Origin: Labrenzia sp. OB1
GTDB taxonomy: Bacteria; Pseudomonadota; Alphaproteobacteria; Rhizobiales; Stappiaceae
Reading direction: 5' to 3'
NCBI RefSeq assembly: GCF_001624695.1
Contig: NZ_JSEP01000013.1
Span: 62,001-126,000 of the forward strand
DNA: 64,000 bases
The notes beneath the pieces are model-generated. The model was not told the DNA's origin, made no database searches, and saw only the letters and a program-made list of their open reading frames with translations. Position numbers and translations under genes: made by a program. Shown in pieces: positions 42,619-51,669 of this stretch. Each line of letters opens with the position of its first letter. Within the stretch, counting starts at the first letter, position 1.

Positions 42619-43755
42619 TTATTTCACGTCTGCTTCGGACTGCGCCATGATCGCAGGACCGGAGATGTTCACGCCGCAGGGTGGGAACTCGTTGACCGTG
42701 AAGAAGTTGTCGGGCAGGTCGGACCAGTAGTTCTTGCCGTCCTCCAACTCGTCGTAGGTCGCCATCGGCAGCGGCACCGAAATGAGCTGCGGCATGACGT
42801 TGCCCTCAAGCGCGGAGACGGCTGCCTTCATGGAGATCGCCACGAGACCGGGGGACTGACCGATGGAGATGCCTTTCAGGCCCTTGTCCGCATTTGCGGC
42901 CATCAGCTTGCGGAAGCCGTTTTCTGCTTCCCCGGAAACCGGGACCATGGGATGTTCGGCATCGAGCAGCGCCTGGACAACACCGGTGGTTCCGCCCTGT
43001 GCCAGAACCGCGTCGAATTCGCCGTGAACGGCGATGGCATCGGCCACCACCTTCTGGGCGGTTCCGTCGTCCCAGTTGCCGACGACCGACACCCGCTCCC
43101 AGTTGCCGCCGGACTCGTCGAGCACCTCGTTGATGCCGATCGAGCGGTCACGGTCGACGGAATTGCCGGCCAGTCCACGGACTTCCAGCACCTTGCCGGA
43201 GGATTTGCCGATGGCAGCCAGCTCTTTCAGGACATGCGTTGCGTAGGTGCGCCCCATTGCAAGCTGGTCTTCGTTGACCTGCATCACCTTGTCCGTGTCG
43301 AGCACGTTGTCGAAGGGAACAATGACGACATCGTTCTTGTCGGCAAGCCGGATCACGCGGTCGAAACCTTCCGGAGAGACGGCAATGGTGATGATCGCGT
43401 CATAGCCCTGGTTGATGAAATCCTCGATGGCGCCAAGCTGCGCGGGGGCGTCCGTGCCGGTCGAGACGACCTTGAATTCCTTGATCTTGTCCTTGATCGA
43501 AGGGTCTTCAGCATAGGCCTTTGCCGTCTTGATCATCTGGATGCGCCAGGTGTTGCCGACGAAGCCGTTCACCACGGCGATCCGGTAAGGCCCTTCTTTG
43601 GCGTCCCACTTGAAGAACTTGGTGGTTTCGGACCAGGGTGCGAAACACTCCGGGTTGGCTCCCGGTCCGGAAACGACTTCCGGTCCGGCCAGTGCCATGT
43701 TTGCAGACAGGACGAGGGCCGACAGGGCCGTCGTCAGTTTCAGCAAGGTTTTCAT
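42619..43755 (-). CDS. Sugar ABC transporter substrate-binding protein
   Basis: 378 residues, periplasmic binding protein type I. The start at 43755 has GGGAGG upstream; an in-frame ATG five codons earlier lies inside that site. A signal peptide covers 1-23 (LLKLTTALSALVLSANMALA). The mature part has YRIAVVNGFVGNTWRIQMIKT and the sugar-hinge segment AIEDFINQGYDAIITIAVSPEGF. Cysteines in the first and last parts (ECFAPW and EFPPCGVN) could form a disulfide. First gene of the second ABC operon, facing the GntR gene upstream in the same direction. Confidence 0.92.
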   Translation of the reverse strand: MKTLLKLTTALSALVLSANMALAGPEVVSGPGANPECFAPWSETTKFFKWDAKEGPYRIAVVNGFVGNTWRIQMIKTAKAYAEDPSIKDKIKEFKVVSTGTDAPAQLGAIEDFINQGYDAIITIAVSPEGFDRVIRLADKNDVVIVPFDNVLDTDKVMQVNEDQLAMGRTYATHVLKELAAIGKSSGKVLEVRGLAGNSVDRDRSIGINEVLDESGGNWERVSVVGNWDDGTAQKVVADAIAVHGEFDAVLAQGGTTGVVQALLDAEHPMVPVSGEAENGFRKLMAANADKGLKGISIGQSPGLVAISMKAAVSALEGNVMPQLISVPLPMATYDELEDGKNYWSDLPDNFFTVNEFPPCGVNISGPAIMAQSEADVK

Positions 43756-43947
43756 TTCATTTCCTCCCATTGATACGCCTGCCAGCGCATCTTGCGGTCA
43801 TGCGACCACCAGATGCGCCAACACTTCAGAAACGACCAACTTCTGGATGGCCGGCCGAATGCGACCGGTCATCCGTTGATCATGCCGTGCCCTTGTGGCC
43901 GGTCGGCGCTTCCGGCCTGCCGTAGTGGGTTCCGGGCAAACGGTTTT

Positions 43948-44676
43948 TCAGGCGGTTTCCTCCATCTCCTCGCTGAAAAACCGGAATCCAATCATCAAGT
44001 GACTGCGCAGCCGGTACTGAAAGGCCAGCCGGTCGCGCGCCGCGAGCGCGTCGATGACGCCCTGATGCTCGCTGAAGGTTTCTGTCTTGAAGATTCTGCG
44101 GGTCTTGCCTTTCTGCATGATCCGCAGGATGACGGGCTTCATCACCGCGTAGACATCGAGGACGGCGTGATTGTCCAGGATGGAGACCAGGCGCATATGG
44201 AACGCATAGTCGATTTCCGAGGCCTCATTCAGGTCGTGAATCTCGGCCAGTTTGGCGTTGATTTCGGATAGATCGTCCAGGTCCTCCTGCCTCAACCGGT
44301 CGAAAAACAGCTCTGCGGAACCGACTTCGACCAGACTGCGGAAGTCCTGCACATCGCTGAAGGTCTTGCGCGAAATTTCCATGGTGTTGAAGGAAAACAG
44401 TTCAAACGCCCGCGTCATGCGGTTGTCGGTGATGGTGGCGCCGATCTTCGGGCGGACATCCACCAGTCCATAAGCCTTCAGGATACGCATGGCCTCGCGG
44501 ACGGTGTTGCGGCTCGCATTGAACTGGGCGCAGAGATCACGCTCGGTCGGAAGATGGTCGCCGACCTTCAGTTTGGATGTCGCTATCAGGTTGCGAATTT
44601 GCTGCACAACCGCGTCGACCGCGGATTCGCCTGCTGAGCCCGTCTTTCCGGGTTCGCTGCTTCCTTCTGCACTCAT
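43948..44676 (-). CDS. GntR-family regulator, FadR/FCD type
   Basis: 242 residues. The winged helix covers about 20-85 (VQQIRNLIATSKLKVGDHLPTERDLCAQFNASRNTVREAMRILKAYGLV) and the FCD ligand domain about 95-235, with the metal-binding pattern seen in DFRSLVEVGSA, FHMRLVSILDNH and FSEHQGVIDAL. The ATG at 44676 is chosen; the frame could also open at a TTG 4 codons upstream. It lies 192 bases upstream of the binding-protein gene on the same strand, so it probably controls that sugar operon in response to a sugar acid, the usual FCD ligand class. Confidence 0.88.
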   Translation of the reverse strand: MSAEGSSEPGKTGSAGESAVDAVVQQIRNLIATSKLKVGDHLPTERDLCAQFNASRNTVREAMRILKAYGLVDVRPKIGATITDNRMTRAFELFSFNTMEISRKTFSDVQDFRSLVEVGSAELFFDRLRQEDLDDLSEINAKLAEIHDLNEASEIDYAFHMRLVSILDNHAVLDVYAVMKPVILRIMQKGKTRRIFKTETFSEHQGVIDALAARDRLAFQYRLRSHLMIGFRFFSEEMEETA

Positions 44677-44727
44677 TACAGCTCTCAAAATCCGTTTTCA
44701 GAGTGGCACAAGCCAAATCTATATTTG

Positions 44728-44736
44728 TTGGACCAA
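44728..44736. promoter_or_regulatory. Possible GntR operator
   Basis: TTGGACCAA, a 9-bp palindrome resembling FadR-type TGGTNNACCA-class half-sites, lies 52 bases upstream of the GntR start. It could be an autoregulatory site. A matching site before the binding-protein gene was not clear. Confidence 0.3.
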
Positions 44737-44934
44737 GAAACACCTAATCAGAGTTTTTGCAGCTGTCAATGGCGAGTTTGTATCGATGTGCGGAGGGGTG
44801 TATTCGTCAAAAATGGCAGAAATCTTGTTATTTCTCCGATTTGATAGTTCGGTGCGAGGTGTTTTAGATCGCAGGAGGAAATATAAGAAATTTTATTTGT
44901 CAGACCACAGGGGCCTAATTGCGTGTCAGGAAGG

Positions 44935-45276
44935 TCAGGCGGCGACGCGAACCCGGACGCCTGCAAGTCTGCCGTTCAGGCGCTCCGAACTATAGTCCGA
45001 CCAGTTTTCGGCAGAGGTCTTGTCTTCGTCTTCCTGATCGATGTCTGGTCCGTTTTCCGGAAAGGCTGCGGCCAGAACGTCTCCGGTGATATCGTTGCAC
45101 CAGCCTTCGGCCGGATTGGTTTCCAGGATGGCCTGAACATTTTCGAGCTGGCCGTCGCGGATGTCGCCGATAATCCGGTGAAGGGACATATTCTCCAGAT
45201 CCGCTTCCGCCAGATAGAGGGATCTGTCCATTTCGCAAATCACCCAGAAGAGCGACATGTCCAGGTTCACGGGCAT
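44935..45276 (-). CDS. Uncharacterised 113-aa protein of the phage-like island
   Basis: Not recognised. The ATG at 45276 has a strong AAAGGAG site 7 bases upstream; an in-frame ATG nine codons earlier does not. The product is acidic in its C-terminal half, with an N-terminal block VNLDMSLFWVICEMDRSLYLAEADLE and a middle HRIIGDIRDGQLENVQAILETNPAEGW. A perfect palindromic operator lies 32 bases upstream of the start, so it is probably controlled by the S24 repressor. It might be a Cro-like or anti-repressor partner, but no helix-turn-helix is evident. Confidence 0.65.
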   Translation of the reverse strand: MPVNLDMSLFWVICEMDRSLYLAEADLENMSLHRIIGDIRDGQLENVQAILETNPAEGWCNDITGDVLAAAFPENGPDIDQEDEDKTSAENWSDYSSERLNGRLAGVRVRVAA

Positions 45277-45307
45277 CAAAACACTCCTTTCCAATACAAT
45301 CAAAATT

Positions 45308-45326
45308 TATACGCAATATGCGTATA
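45308..45326. promoter_or_regulatory. Palindromic repressor operator
   Basis: TATACGCA-ATA-TGCGTATA, perfect 8-bp arms with a 3-base spacer. It lies just upstream of the 113-residue gene and downstream of the repressor gene. The same arm TATACGCA recurs at 46234 on the other side of the repressor gene. Confidence 0.7.
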
Positions 45327-45425
45327 AGTCAATTGTAGAAAAGGTGTTCATACGCTGTTGGTATGCGCAGGTGATGACCCGTTCCGGGTCAGGAGGGTTC
45401 TGACGTACGGTTCGTTGCTTGGGGG

Positions 45426-46160
45426 CTAAACGATCTGGCGGATAACGGAAAGGATCTTGGCGATGATGCGGACTTCCGTTGCTTCTTCGTCAAGCTCGTT
45501 GAATATGATCGGCTCCTGAAATCGTGGGTCGTCCGATTCCGGGCGCAGTTCGATCCCGCCATTCCGGTGAAAGATGCGCTTGGCGGTGCGCTCGATCGTG
45601 TGCCCGCCGTCTCTTGAGCGTTCCACGACGGCCAGGTCGCCCGACCTGATATCAATTCCAGCCTCCAGATAGTCGAGGCAGAGGACAAAGTCGCCGTCGC
45701 GGGCAATCCGGTTGAGGCTTTCGCCATTGATTTGTAAAAGGTATTGAAATTCATTCGGATAGCGCAGATCGCCGGCCATGGTTGCTTTTCTGGTGGCGTC
45801 CGTCTCGAACAGGCCTGCTTCCATCCACAGGCCTGCGGCAACCTGGCCTTTGATATCCAGTGGCATTGCCGCCTGTGGCGCGGCGTGTGTGGCCTCCAGG
45901 TCCGTGATGGACTCCGGGGCCAGCGCCAGAATCTCGTCCCGCGTTACCGGCTGCTCGCCCTTGCCGGTAAGGACTGGCAGCAGCTTGGCGACAAAATCCG
46001 CCGGCAGGGCGGGTTTGGAATAGTCCTGACTGAAATAGCGCTGGATGGAGGACGCGTTCTGGTAACCCATCGCGCGTGCAATGGCGCGTATGGACAGTCC
46101 GCTGCGGTTTTTAAGATCAGCTAGCTGCCTGGATACGGCGGATTGGGTGGTCTCTTCCAT
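45426..46160 (-). CDS. S24 (LexA/CI-like) phage repressor
   Basis: 244 residues. The N-terminal helix-turn-helix is about 8-60 (RQLADLKNRSGLSIRAIARAMGYQNASSIQRYF). The C-terminal S24 peptidase fold (about 120-244) has LLQINGESLNRIARDGDFVLCLD, where the Ser in GESLN is the expected nucleophile, and SGDLAVVERSRDGGHTIERTAKRI, where the Lys in TAKRI is the expected base. Such repressors cleave themselves after RecA activation, so the island may be SOS-controlled. ATG 46160 is used; the frame opens earlier but upstream ATGs cross the operator region. Near-identical operators flank the gene. Confidence 0.88.
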   Translation of the reverse strand: MEETTQSAVSRQLADLKNRSGLSIRAIARAMGYQNASSIQRYFSQDYSKPALPADFVAKLLPVLTGKGEQPVTRDEILALAPESITDLEATHAAPQAAMPLDIKGQVAAGLWMEAGLFETDATRKATMAGDLRYPNEFQYLLQINGESLNRIARDGDFVLCLDYLEAGIDIRSGDLAVVERSRDGGHTIERTAKRIFHRNGGIELRPESDDPRFQEPIIFNELDEEATEVRIIAKILSVIRQIV

Positions 46161-46233
46161 ATTCGTGCCTGCCGTGCGGATTAAGGTGCGTACGTGATAG
46201 CAGTAGAAAACGTATGATTTCCACGTTGACATA

Positions 46234-46252
46234 TATACGCATAAAGCGTACG
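46234..46252. promoter_or_regulatory. Second repressor operator
   Basis: TATACGCA-TAA-AGCGTACG, matching the arm of the 45308 operator, with 6 of 8 arm positions symmetric. It lies in the divergent promoter region between the repressor and the plus-strand phage-like genes, so it can control both directions. Extra half-sites GTGCGTACG (46187) and CGTATG (46211) lie nearby. Confidence 0.6.
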
Positions 46253-46372
46253 AATTTGCAAGCAATGAGTTTGGTGAATGGAAGGCATGATGGAAATACA
46301 GATGTGTCCCGAGGGTCCGGCCCAACTGCCGGTGAAGGGGATGGTTTCAGGCCGGCGCGCAGGAGAGCCTTT

Positions 46373-46702
46373 ATGAATGAACTCAAGGATGAGATCGAGG
46401 CGGCACGGGAAAAAGTCGCCTATTGCCGCATCCGGGCGGAGCGGCCGAGCTCTCGGCTGGAAGACGAATTCGCGCTGGAAAAAGCGCGCACCCGATTGCT
46501 CACACTGGAACTCCGGCTTTTGAAGCTGGGGCAAGGTCAACGCGCGGGGGGCAATCAGATAGCGTCTGAGGGAAAACAAATAAGAACAAAGCATGTACAA
46601 AAAGTATCAACGGCACGAGAAAGAGCCGAAGCGGCCTTCGGATCCCTGCAACGGGCGCCCGGGAGCAAACAGACTGCTCGTGTGCTGAAGGGCGGTGACT
46701 GA
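46373..46702 (+). CDS. Small coiled-coil phage-like protein
   Basis: 109 residues from the ATG at 46373, which has AGGAG 7 bases upstream; the frame is open from 46214 but the upstream part crosses the operator region. The first 50 residues are a charged helix (MNELKDEIEAAREKVAYCRI then EDEFALEKARTRLLTLELRLLKL). The tail is basic. No family recognised. It overlaps the next gene by one base as TGATG. Confidence 0.6.
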   Translation: MNELKDEIEAAREKVAYCRIRAERPSSRLEDEFALEKARTRLLTLELRLLKLGQGQRAGGNQIASEGKQIRTKHVQKVSTARERAEAAFGSLQRAPGSKQTARVLKGGD

Positions 46703-47112
46703 TGGCGTCGGGTGGGCATGTGGACAGGATTGCCGCCGAATATGGCGTGCAGTTCGTCAATCACACCAGGCGGGCGGAGGGGCGCCACCAGTCCAAGGCG
46801 CGGCGCACGTGTCAGACGCTGTTGAAAAAGCACGGACCGGAGCATCTGCGTCTGGTCTTCGGTCTGATCAATACCGCGCAGAACCGGGGCAACTGGTCAG
46901 CACCGTGCCTGACGGCGGTCTCCTGGCTGGTATCCAGAAAACCGGAATGGATCGATCGCACCGGATTTCTGGATCTCTTCGATCAGCTCGACCTGGAAGA
47001 TCTCCTCAAACGCGCCAAACACATCAATCCATCCGCTCCAACGCTCACCCTGTCGGTCCTGCTCTCCTATGAGCTGGACCGGTTGATGGCGGCTGAGGCA
47101 CGGGCGGCATGA
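46702..47112 (+). CDS. Uncharacterised phage-like protein, 136 aa
   Basis: Not recognised by name. Basic N-terminus (HVDRIAAEYGVQFVNHTRRAEGRHQSKARRTCQTLLKKHG), then helices (EHLRLVFGLINTAQNRGNWSAPCLTAVSWLV). The size, the basic start and the position behind a CI-like repressor suggest a phage replication or ParB-like accessory factor, but this is only inference. It is coupled to the previous gene. Confidence 0.6.
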   Translation: MASGGHVDRIAAEYGVQFVNHTRRAEGRHQSKARRTCQTLLKKHGPEHLRLVFGLINTAQNRGNWSAPCLTAVSWLVSRKPEWIDRTGFLDLFDQLDLEDLLKRAKHINPSAPTLTLSVLLSYELDRLMAAEARAA

Positions 47113-47228
47113 TTGCTGGCGGGACGTGAGAAAAACGGCGTATTTTCGCGGGGTGGCGCCCGCGAAGGCCAGCTTGAAGACGTCAATGTTCGTCTTCGTC
47201 GAAACCAAAACTTAGCGGGAGCAGCCTG

Positions 47229-47588
47229 GTGAAACCTGAAACACCCGAAGACGTCATGGCCCGTTTGACCGAGGCGGTGGAGGTCGTTGCCGTGACGAGG
47301 AAGGCGGACGGGCCGCGCGCGATTCTGGCAGCCTGGCCGGACTACAAAGGCAAAATCGCCAGACGGCGACGTCATTTCTCCCCGGCGCAGATCAGCAGGG
47401 CGGAAGAGGCGCTGGGCTGGTTCTTCCTGATCGGGGACGCGGACGCCCGCCGGGCGCTGCAGTTCGAGGTCATGTGCAAGGCCGGGGGCGGGAAGTTCTC
47501 CGCGGTCTGCCGTAAATACGGCTGGAAGCGGTCAACAGTCACGAGCCGGAACCGGGTCGTGCTGAAGAAGCTGGCGGAAAGGCTCTGA
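47229..47588 (+). CDS. Small HTH-type phage protein (DUF6362-like)
   Basis: 119 residues with a GTG start, GGGAG 8 bases upstream. The N-terminal part (MARLTEAVEVVAVTRKADGPRAILAAWPDY) and the C-terminal helix-turn-helix-like end (KFSAVCRKYGWKRSTVTSRNRVVLKKLAERL) recall small prophage proteins of the DUF6362 type. The role is probably DNA binding in late gene control or terminase regulation; family assignment is tentative. A strong terminator follows. Confidence 0.6.
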   Translation: MKPETPEDVMARLTEAVEVVAVTRKADGPRAILAAWPDYKGKIARRRRHFSPAQISRAEEALGWFFLIGDADARRALQFEVMCKAGGGKFSAVCRKYGWKRSTVTSRNRVVLKKLAERL

Positions 47589-47611
47589 AAATCTCACCCG
47601 GCGAAGGGAAC

Positions 47612-47652
47612 GACCGGCGTCAGGAAACCGAACAGCTGACGCCGGTCTTTTT
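47612..47652 (+). terminator. Rho-independent terminator
   Basis: Arms GACCGGCGTCAG and CTGACGCCGGTC pair perfectly over 12 bp with a 12-base loop, followed by TTTTT. It ends the plus-strand phage-like unit and abuts the 3' end of the amidase gene on the minus strand. Confidence 0.88.
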
Positions 47653-48944
47653 CAATCGTTGCGATCCATTGCCGCCAGGGCCTCTTCAACCGCCTTGCCG
47701 CAGGCCAGCAAAGCCTCGTCCCGTCCGCCGGTGGCGATGAGCATGGCGCTGAGGACATTGCCCGCGTGCCGATAGGGCAGGGCAAGGCTGCAGGCGTCGG
47801 CGATGTTGGCCAGGGTCGGGTTGCGCAGCGCCAGGAGGTTCATGCGGTTGAAGGTGTCGTCGTCGGCGAGAGCGTCGATATCCGGAGGCAGGATAGGGGT
47901 GGTCGGCAGAAGGAGCATGTCGTCGCCCAGTTCCTTGCGGAAGGCAGCGATGAATGCCGCGCGCCGATTGACGGTCCGGCGGTAGTCGATTGCGGTTATT
48001 TCATTGGCTCGTGCCATGCGGGCGTGAACGCGTGGATCAAAGTGTTCGGGCGTGTCCTGGAAATGATCCTCATAATGAGCGCGCGATTCCACCGACGTCA
48101 TATGCCAGGGCGGCACATCGCCGTAGAGTTCCATCGAGGTAAGGTCCTTGCGGATCACATCGAAGCCCTTGTCCTGCAGATGCCGGACGACGGCGTCAAA
48201 GCCCTCGGCAATTTGAGGACCGATTTCGTCGAACCCGAAATTACCCGGGATGACCAGACGGGCGCGCGCGTGAGACGATGGCACGGTGGGACGATCGGCC
48301 ATGACCTGCCATGCGAGTTCACAGATACTGACGGTTTTTGCCATCGGTCCGAAACTGTCGAGGCTGTCCGAGAGCGGTTTACCGCCAGCCATCGGCACGG
48401 AGGCCTGGGTGGGCTTGAAGCCGGTGATGCCGGTGAAGGCGGCCGGAATGCGGAGCGAACCGCCGGTGTCACTGCCGATTGCCACGTCGCAAAGGCCGAG
48501 AGCGACCGAGACCGCACCGCCACTGGTGGAGCCGCCGGGAGCACAGCCGGGATAGGCCGGGTTTCGCGGCGTGCCGTAATGCGGATTGAGGCCGAGGCCG
48601 GAATAGGCGAATTCCGACATGTTGGTCAGTCCGACGAAGACACCGCCAGCCGCATCCAGGCGGGCTATCGCGGGCGCGTCGGCCTGCGCCGGAGGGGTGT
48701 TGCGCAGGACCTTCGTGCCGGAGGTGGTGATCTCTCCCGCGACATCGAACAGCGCCTTGACGCTGACGAGTGCACCGGCCAGCGGTGTTTCCATATTCGC
48801 AGCCGCCTTTGCCTTGCCGCGAGCCCGGTCTTCAAGCAGCCCGGTGAAAATCGCCTTTGCGGCCGGGTCGCCGGAGGCAGTCTGAAGAGATGCCTCCAGA
48901 CGGCTCTCCGCTGTTTCGACGGTCCAGGGAAACGGTGCGCTCAT
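47652..48944 (-). CDS. Amidase signature-family hydrolase
   Basis: 430 residues. The Ser-cisSer-Lys triad is intact: Lys63 in VSVKALFD, Ser139 in PGGSTSGG and Ser163 in GSDTGGSLRIP. The family hydrolyses amides, carbamates or biuret/allophanate-type bonds. Cytoplasmic, with no signal peptide. GAGGAA lies 8 bases before the ATG. It is the last gene of the TRAP operon, 235 bases after the DUF2848 gene. In context it probably cleaves the imported compound or a product of the DUF1445 and DUF2848 enzymes. Confidence 0.9.
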   Translation of the reverse strand: MSAPFPWTVETAESRLEASLQTASGDPAAKAIFTGLLEDRARGKAKAAANMETPLAGALVSVKALFDVAGEITTSGTKVLRNTPPAQADAPAIARLDAAGGVFVGLTNMSEFAYSGLGLNPHYGTPRNPAYPGCAPGGSTSGGAVSVALGLCDVAIGSDTGGSLRIPAAFTGITGFKPTQASVPMAGGKPLSDSLDSFGPMAKTVSICELAWQVMADRPTVPSSHARARLVIPGNFGFDEIGPQIAEGFDAVVRHLQDKGFDVIRKDLTSMELYGDVPPWHMTSVESRAHYEDHFQDTPEHFDPRVHARMARANEITAIDYRRTVNRRAAFIAAFRKELGDDMLLLPTTPILPPDIDALADDDTFNRMNLLALRNPTLANIADACSLALPYRHAGNVLSAMLIATGGRDEALLACGKAVEEALAAMDRND

Positions 48945-49179
48945 GAACTAGATTCCTCGAGAACTTCAGGCCAATAGAAATGGACCGGATCTGCCGTGGT
49001 CATCAACCCCGTTTCCGCCGGAAGCAGAAGATGCCATCATCACTCCGTCGTCCCGGTTTTGAGCCGCGGCCTTGTGGCAGGTTCCGGATCAGGTCCGGGA
49101 GAGCACCAGGGATGCAGCAGGGCTGTCTGCCAGGATCGGAGCAAACAGACTTACCTCGCTCCGATTCATCCGATGGATA

Positions 49180-49833
49180 TCACGAAACGATTTCAAGAGA
49201 AGCGCTGGTGTAACCCGATGAGATCGACAGGCCGGTAACGGGATCTTCCAGTTTCATCCTGAATTCGGAGGATGGCCGGACACCGCCGATGGCGGGAAGG
49301 GTGCCGCACAGCATCGCCGTGCCGTCGCGAAGGCTCGCGCCGGCGATCAACTGGTGCAGCGGCAGGATCGAGGCCAGGGTGCCGTCCTGGTAGGCGACCC
49401 AGTCACCGCCTTCGCGGATCCAGGATTGCAGTTTCAGGCTGTCGAGATGGTCTGCGATGTCCTCGAATGGCCAGAGGGTATCCGCGACGGGCTTGGCGCA
49501 GGCCTGTTTGGACCAGGCGACCGAATAGGTCTCCAATGCCCGGTCCGTATGATCCGAAGCAAGCCCCAGCCAGATCCGGCCGTCCTGTTTCAGGACAAAT
49601 GGCTCGGCCTCGCCGGAAGACTGGTCGCCAAGCACCTGAATGGAGGTTTCCTGTGTCAGGAGGGCCGGGGCGCACTGATAATAGAGCGGGACGGAAGACG
49701 GCGCGGGGACGCCGATGGCGGCCAGTTCCTCGATGTGGTGGTCAACCGCTGCCCGGTCCCGGCCGGTCCAGCCGGCGATGATGAGCCGGTCCGGAGTGCA
49801 GGAAAGCACTCCTGTCGCCGTTTTGAATTGCAT
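49180..49833 (-). CDS. DUF2848 family protein (FAH-like fold)
   Basis: 217 residues. The hallmark WLGLASDHTDRALETYSVAWSKQ followed by CAKPVADTLWPFEDIADHLD is that of DUF2848, whose fold is thought to resemble fumarylacetoacetate hydrolases. The product is cytoplasmic and of normal family length. Function unproven; by fold it might be a lyase or hydrolase acting on a small acid. It sits between the TRAP large permease gene (13 bases) and the amidase gene, in an operon under LysR control. Confidence 0.8.
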   Translation of the reverse strand: MQFKTATGVLSCTPDRLIIAGWTGRDRAAVDHHIEELAAIGVPAPSSVPLYYQCAPALLTQETSIQVLGDQSSGEAEPFVLKQDGRIWLGLASDHTDRALETYSVAWSKQACAKPVADTLWPFEDIADHLDSLKLQSWIREGGDWVAYQDGTLASILPLHQLIAGASLRDGTAMLCGTLPAIGGVRPSSEFRMKLEDPVTGLSISSGYTSASLEIVS

Positions 49834-49846
49834 TTGGAGTTCTCTC

Positions 49847-51127
49847 TCAGAGGGTTGAGGGGAGGAAAAGGGCCAGTTGCGGCATCAGGATCAGCAGTCC
49901 GACCATCGCCAGCATTGCCAGCGCATAGGGAATGCAGCCCAGCATCACATCGCTGAAGCTTCCCGATTTTCGCGCTGCCTGGACCACGTAAAGATTCAGC
50001 CCGACAGGCGGCGTGATCAGCGCCATTTCCACCAGGATGATCATCAGGATGCCGAACCAGATCTTGTCGTAACCGAGTTCGACGATGATCGGTACGACGA
50101 TCGGGATGGTCGCAACCATCAATGACAGGGTTTCGATGAAGAAGCCGAGGATGATGTAGATCAGGATGATCACCAGCAGAGTTTCAAGCGCGCCGAGGCC
50201 GAGGCTGCCCAGAAGGTCCTGCAGCGCCCGGCTGACACCGGCTGCCGTCAGGGCGAAATTGAGGACATAGGCGCCGATGACCACGAGCATGATCATGGCT
50301 GACGTCTTCACCGAGCCGCGCAGGGCTCCGGACAGCATTTCCCAGGTCAGCGCCTTCTGGTGGGCGGCAATCAGCAAGGCGATGGCGACACCGACGGTGG
50401 CTGCTTCCGTCGGCGTCGCCCAGCCGGCGTAGATCGAGCCGACAATGGCGGCAAAGAGGCCGAATATCGGCAGCAGATCTGCAAGTCCGGCCAGTTTTTC
50501 GGACACCGTGCTTGTGCTTCGGGGGCCGCCGAGGGAGGGCCAGAAGACGCACAGGATGATTGTCGTCGCCATGAACAGGGCGGCCAGAAGAAGGCCGGGG
50601 ACCAGTCCGGCGAGGAAGAGCTGCGGGATCGAGCTTTCGGTCAGGAAGCCGTAGACGATCAGGTTGATCGACGGCGGGATCATGATGCCGAGGGTGCCGC
50701 CGGCGGCAATCGCGCCGGAGAAGAGTTTCTGATTGTAGCCGAGCTCCTGGGCCTGCGGCATGGCAACGGTCGCAACGGTTGCCGCCGTGGCGACGGAAGA
50801 ACCGGAGGTCGCGGAAAACATGGTCGAGGTGGCGATGTTGGCGTGGATCAGGCCGCCCGGCATCCATGCGACCCATTTCTCCAGCGCGGCATATGTGCGC
50901 CGGGCCACACCGCTGCGCACAAGGATTTCACCCAGCAGAACAAAGAGCGGAATGGCAATGAGTGTGGCGCTGTTGGAGGACGACCAGACCACCTGGCCGA
51001 GACCGCGCATCAGGGGGAACGGACTGAAGAATGTGTCGATGCCGAAGGCCAGCAGGAAGAGAACGATACCGACCGGAATGGAGAGTGTCAGCAGGCCGAG
51101 AAGGCCGAAGGATGTGAAGGAAATCAT
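49847..51127 (-). CDS. TRAP transporter large permease (DctM type)
   Basis: 426 residues, about 12 membrane segments. LFVLLGEILVRSGVARRTYAAL, ATAATVATVAMPQAQELGYN and a final MALITPPVGLNLYVVQ are conserved in DctM. It uses an ion gradient to import the substrate with the small permease, whose stop overlaps its ATG as ATGA. Confidence 0.94.
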   Translation of the reverse strand: MISFTSFGLLGLLTLSIPVGIVLFLLAFGIDTFFSPFPLMRGLGQVVWSSSNSATLIAIPLFVLLGEILVRSGVARRTYAALEKWVAWMPGGLIHANIATSTMFSATSGSSVATAATVATVAMPQAQELGYNQKLFSGAIAAGGTLGIMIPPSINLIVYGFLTESSIPQLFLAGLVPGLLLAALFMATTIILCVFWPSLGGPRSTSTVSEKLAGLADLLPIFGLFAAIVGSIYAGWATPTEAATVGVAIALLIAAHQKALTWEMLSGALRGSVKTSAMIMLVVIGAYVLNFALTAAGVSRALQDLLGSLGLGALETLLVIILIYIILGFFIETLSLMVATIPIVVPIIVELGYDKIWFGILMIILVEMALITPPVGLNLYVVQAARKSGSFSDVMLGCIPYALAMLAMVGLLILMPQLALFLPSTL

Positions 51128-51657
51128 GCTTCCCCCCGCGCACCGGCGATTTTATCGATGGCCTCGTAGTTCGCAGACAGGAACTTCACCAGGACAGCAA
51201 CGAGCAGAATGCCAGCTGAAACGGCGAACCAGACCCAACCCGCCCACCAGAGTGACTGCGGGATCCACAGCGGGGTTTCAAGCGGGGTGTTGGCGCGTGC
51301 GCCAGTGGAGAGCGTCTTTTCGACCACGGCCCAGCCCCGCCAGGCGACGACGATGGCCGTTGCCGCCAGACAGAGGAGGGAAATGATGTCAAAGACCGCC
51401 CGCCCGAACGGGACGAGGCGTTGACGGAGCAGGTCGATGCGTACATGCGCCTGCTCCGTCAGGGCGTAGCTAATGCCCCAACTCGTGGTGACGGCCATCA
51501 CGTAGCCGGAGATTTCGTCGACGCCCCCGAGCGAGGCCCCCAGCCGGCGGGTGACAATCTCCACCAGGGTGAATGCGACGCATGCCATCAGCACAAGGCC
51601 GACGCCGATCGCGAGACGGTCATTCAACCGCCGGATGAGGGATACCAGGGACGTCAT
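51124..51657 (-). CDS. TRAP transporter small permease (DctQ type)
   Basis: 177 residues with four membrane segments. RRLGASLGGVDEISGYVMAVTTSWGISYALTEQAHVRIDLL is the typical DctQ core, with the VDEI and HVRID elements. It lies 12 bases after the binding-protein stop and is coupled to the large permease gene. It bridges the binding protein to the large permease. Confidence 0.92.
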   Translation of the reverse strand: MTSLVSLIRRLNDRLAIGVGLVLMACVAFTLVEIVTRRLGASLGGVDEISGYVMAVTTSWGISYALTEQAHVRIDLLRQRLVPFGRAVFDIISLLCLAATAIVVAWRGWAVVEKTLSTGARANTPLETPLWIPQSLWWAGWVWFAVSAGILLVAVLVKFLSANYEAIDKIAGARGEA

Positions 51658-51669
51658 CGGGGTTTGGCC

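Noticed and set aside
43771-43947. GGTC/GACC inverted repeats before the second binding-protein gene, as GntR sites
   Set aside because: Several weak overlapping possibilities and none matches the site at 44728.
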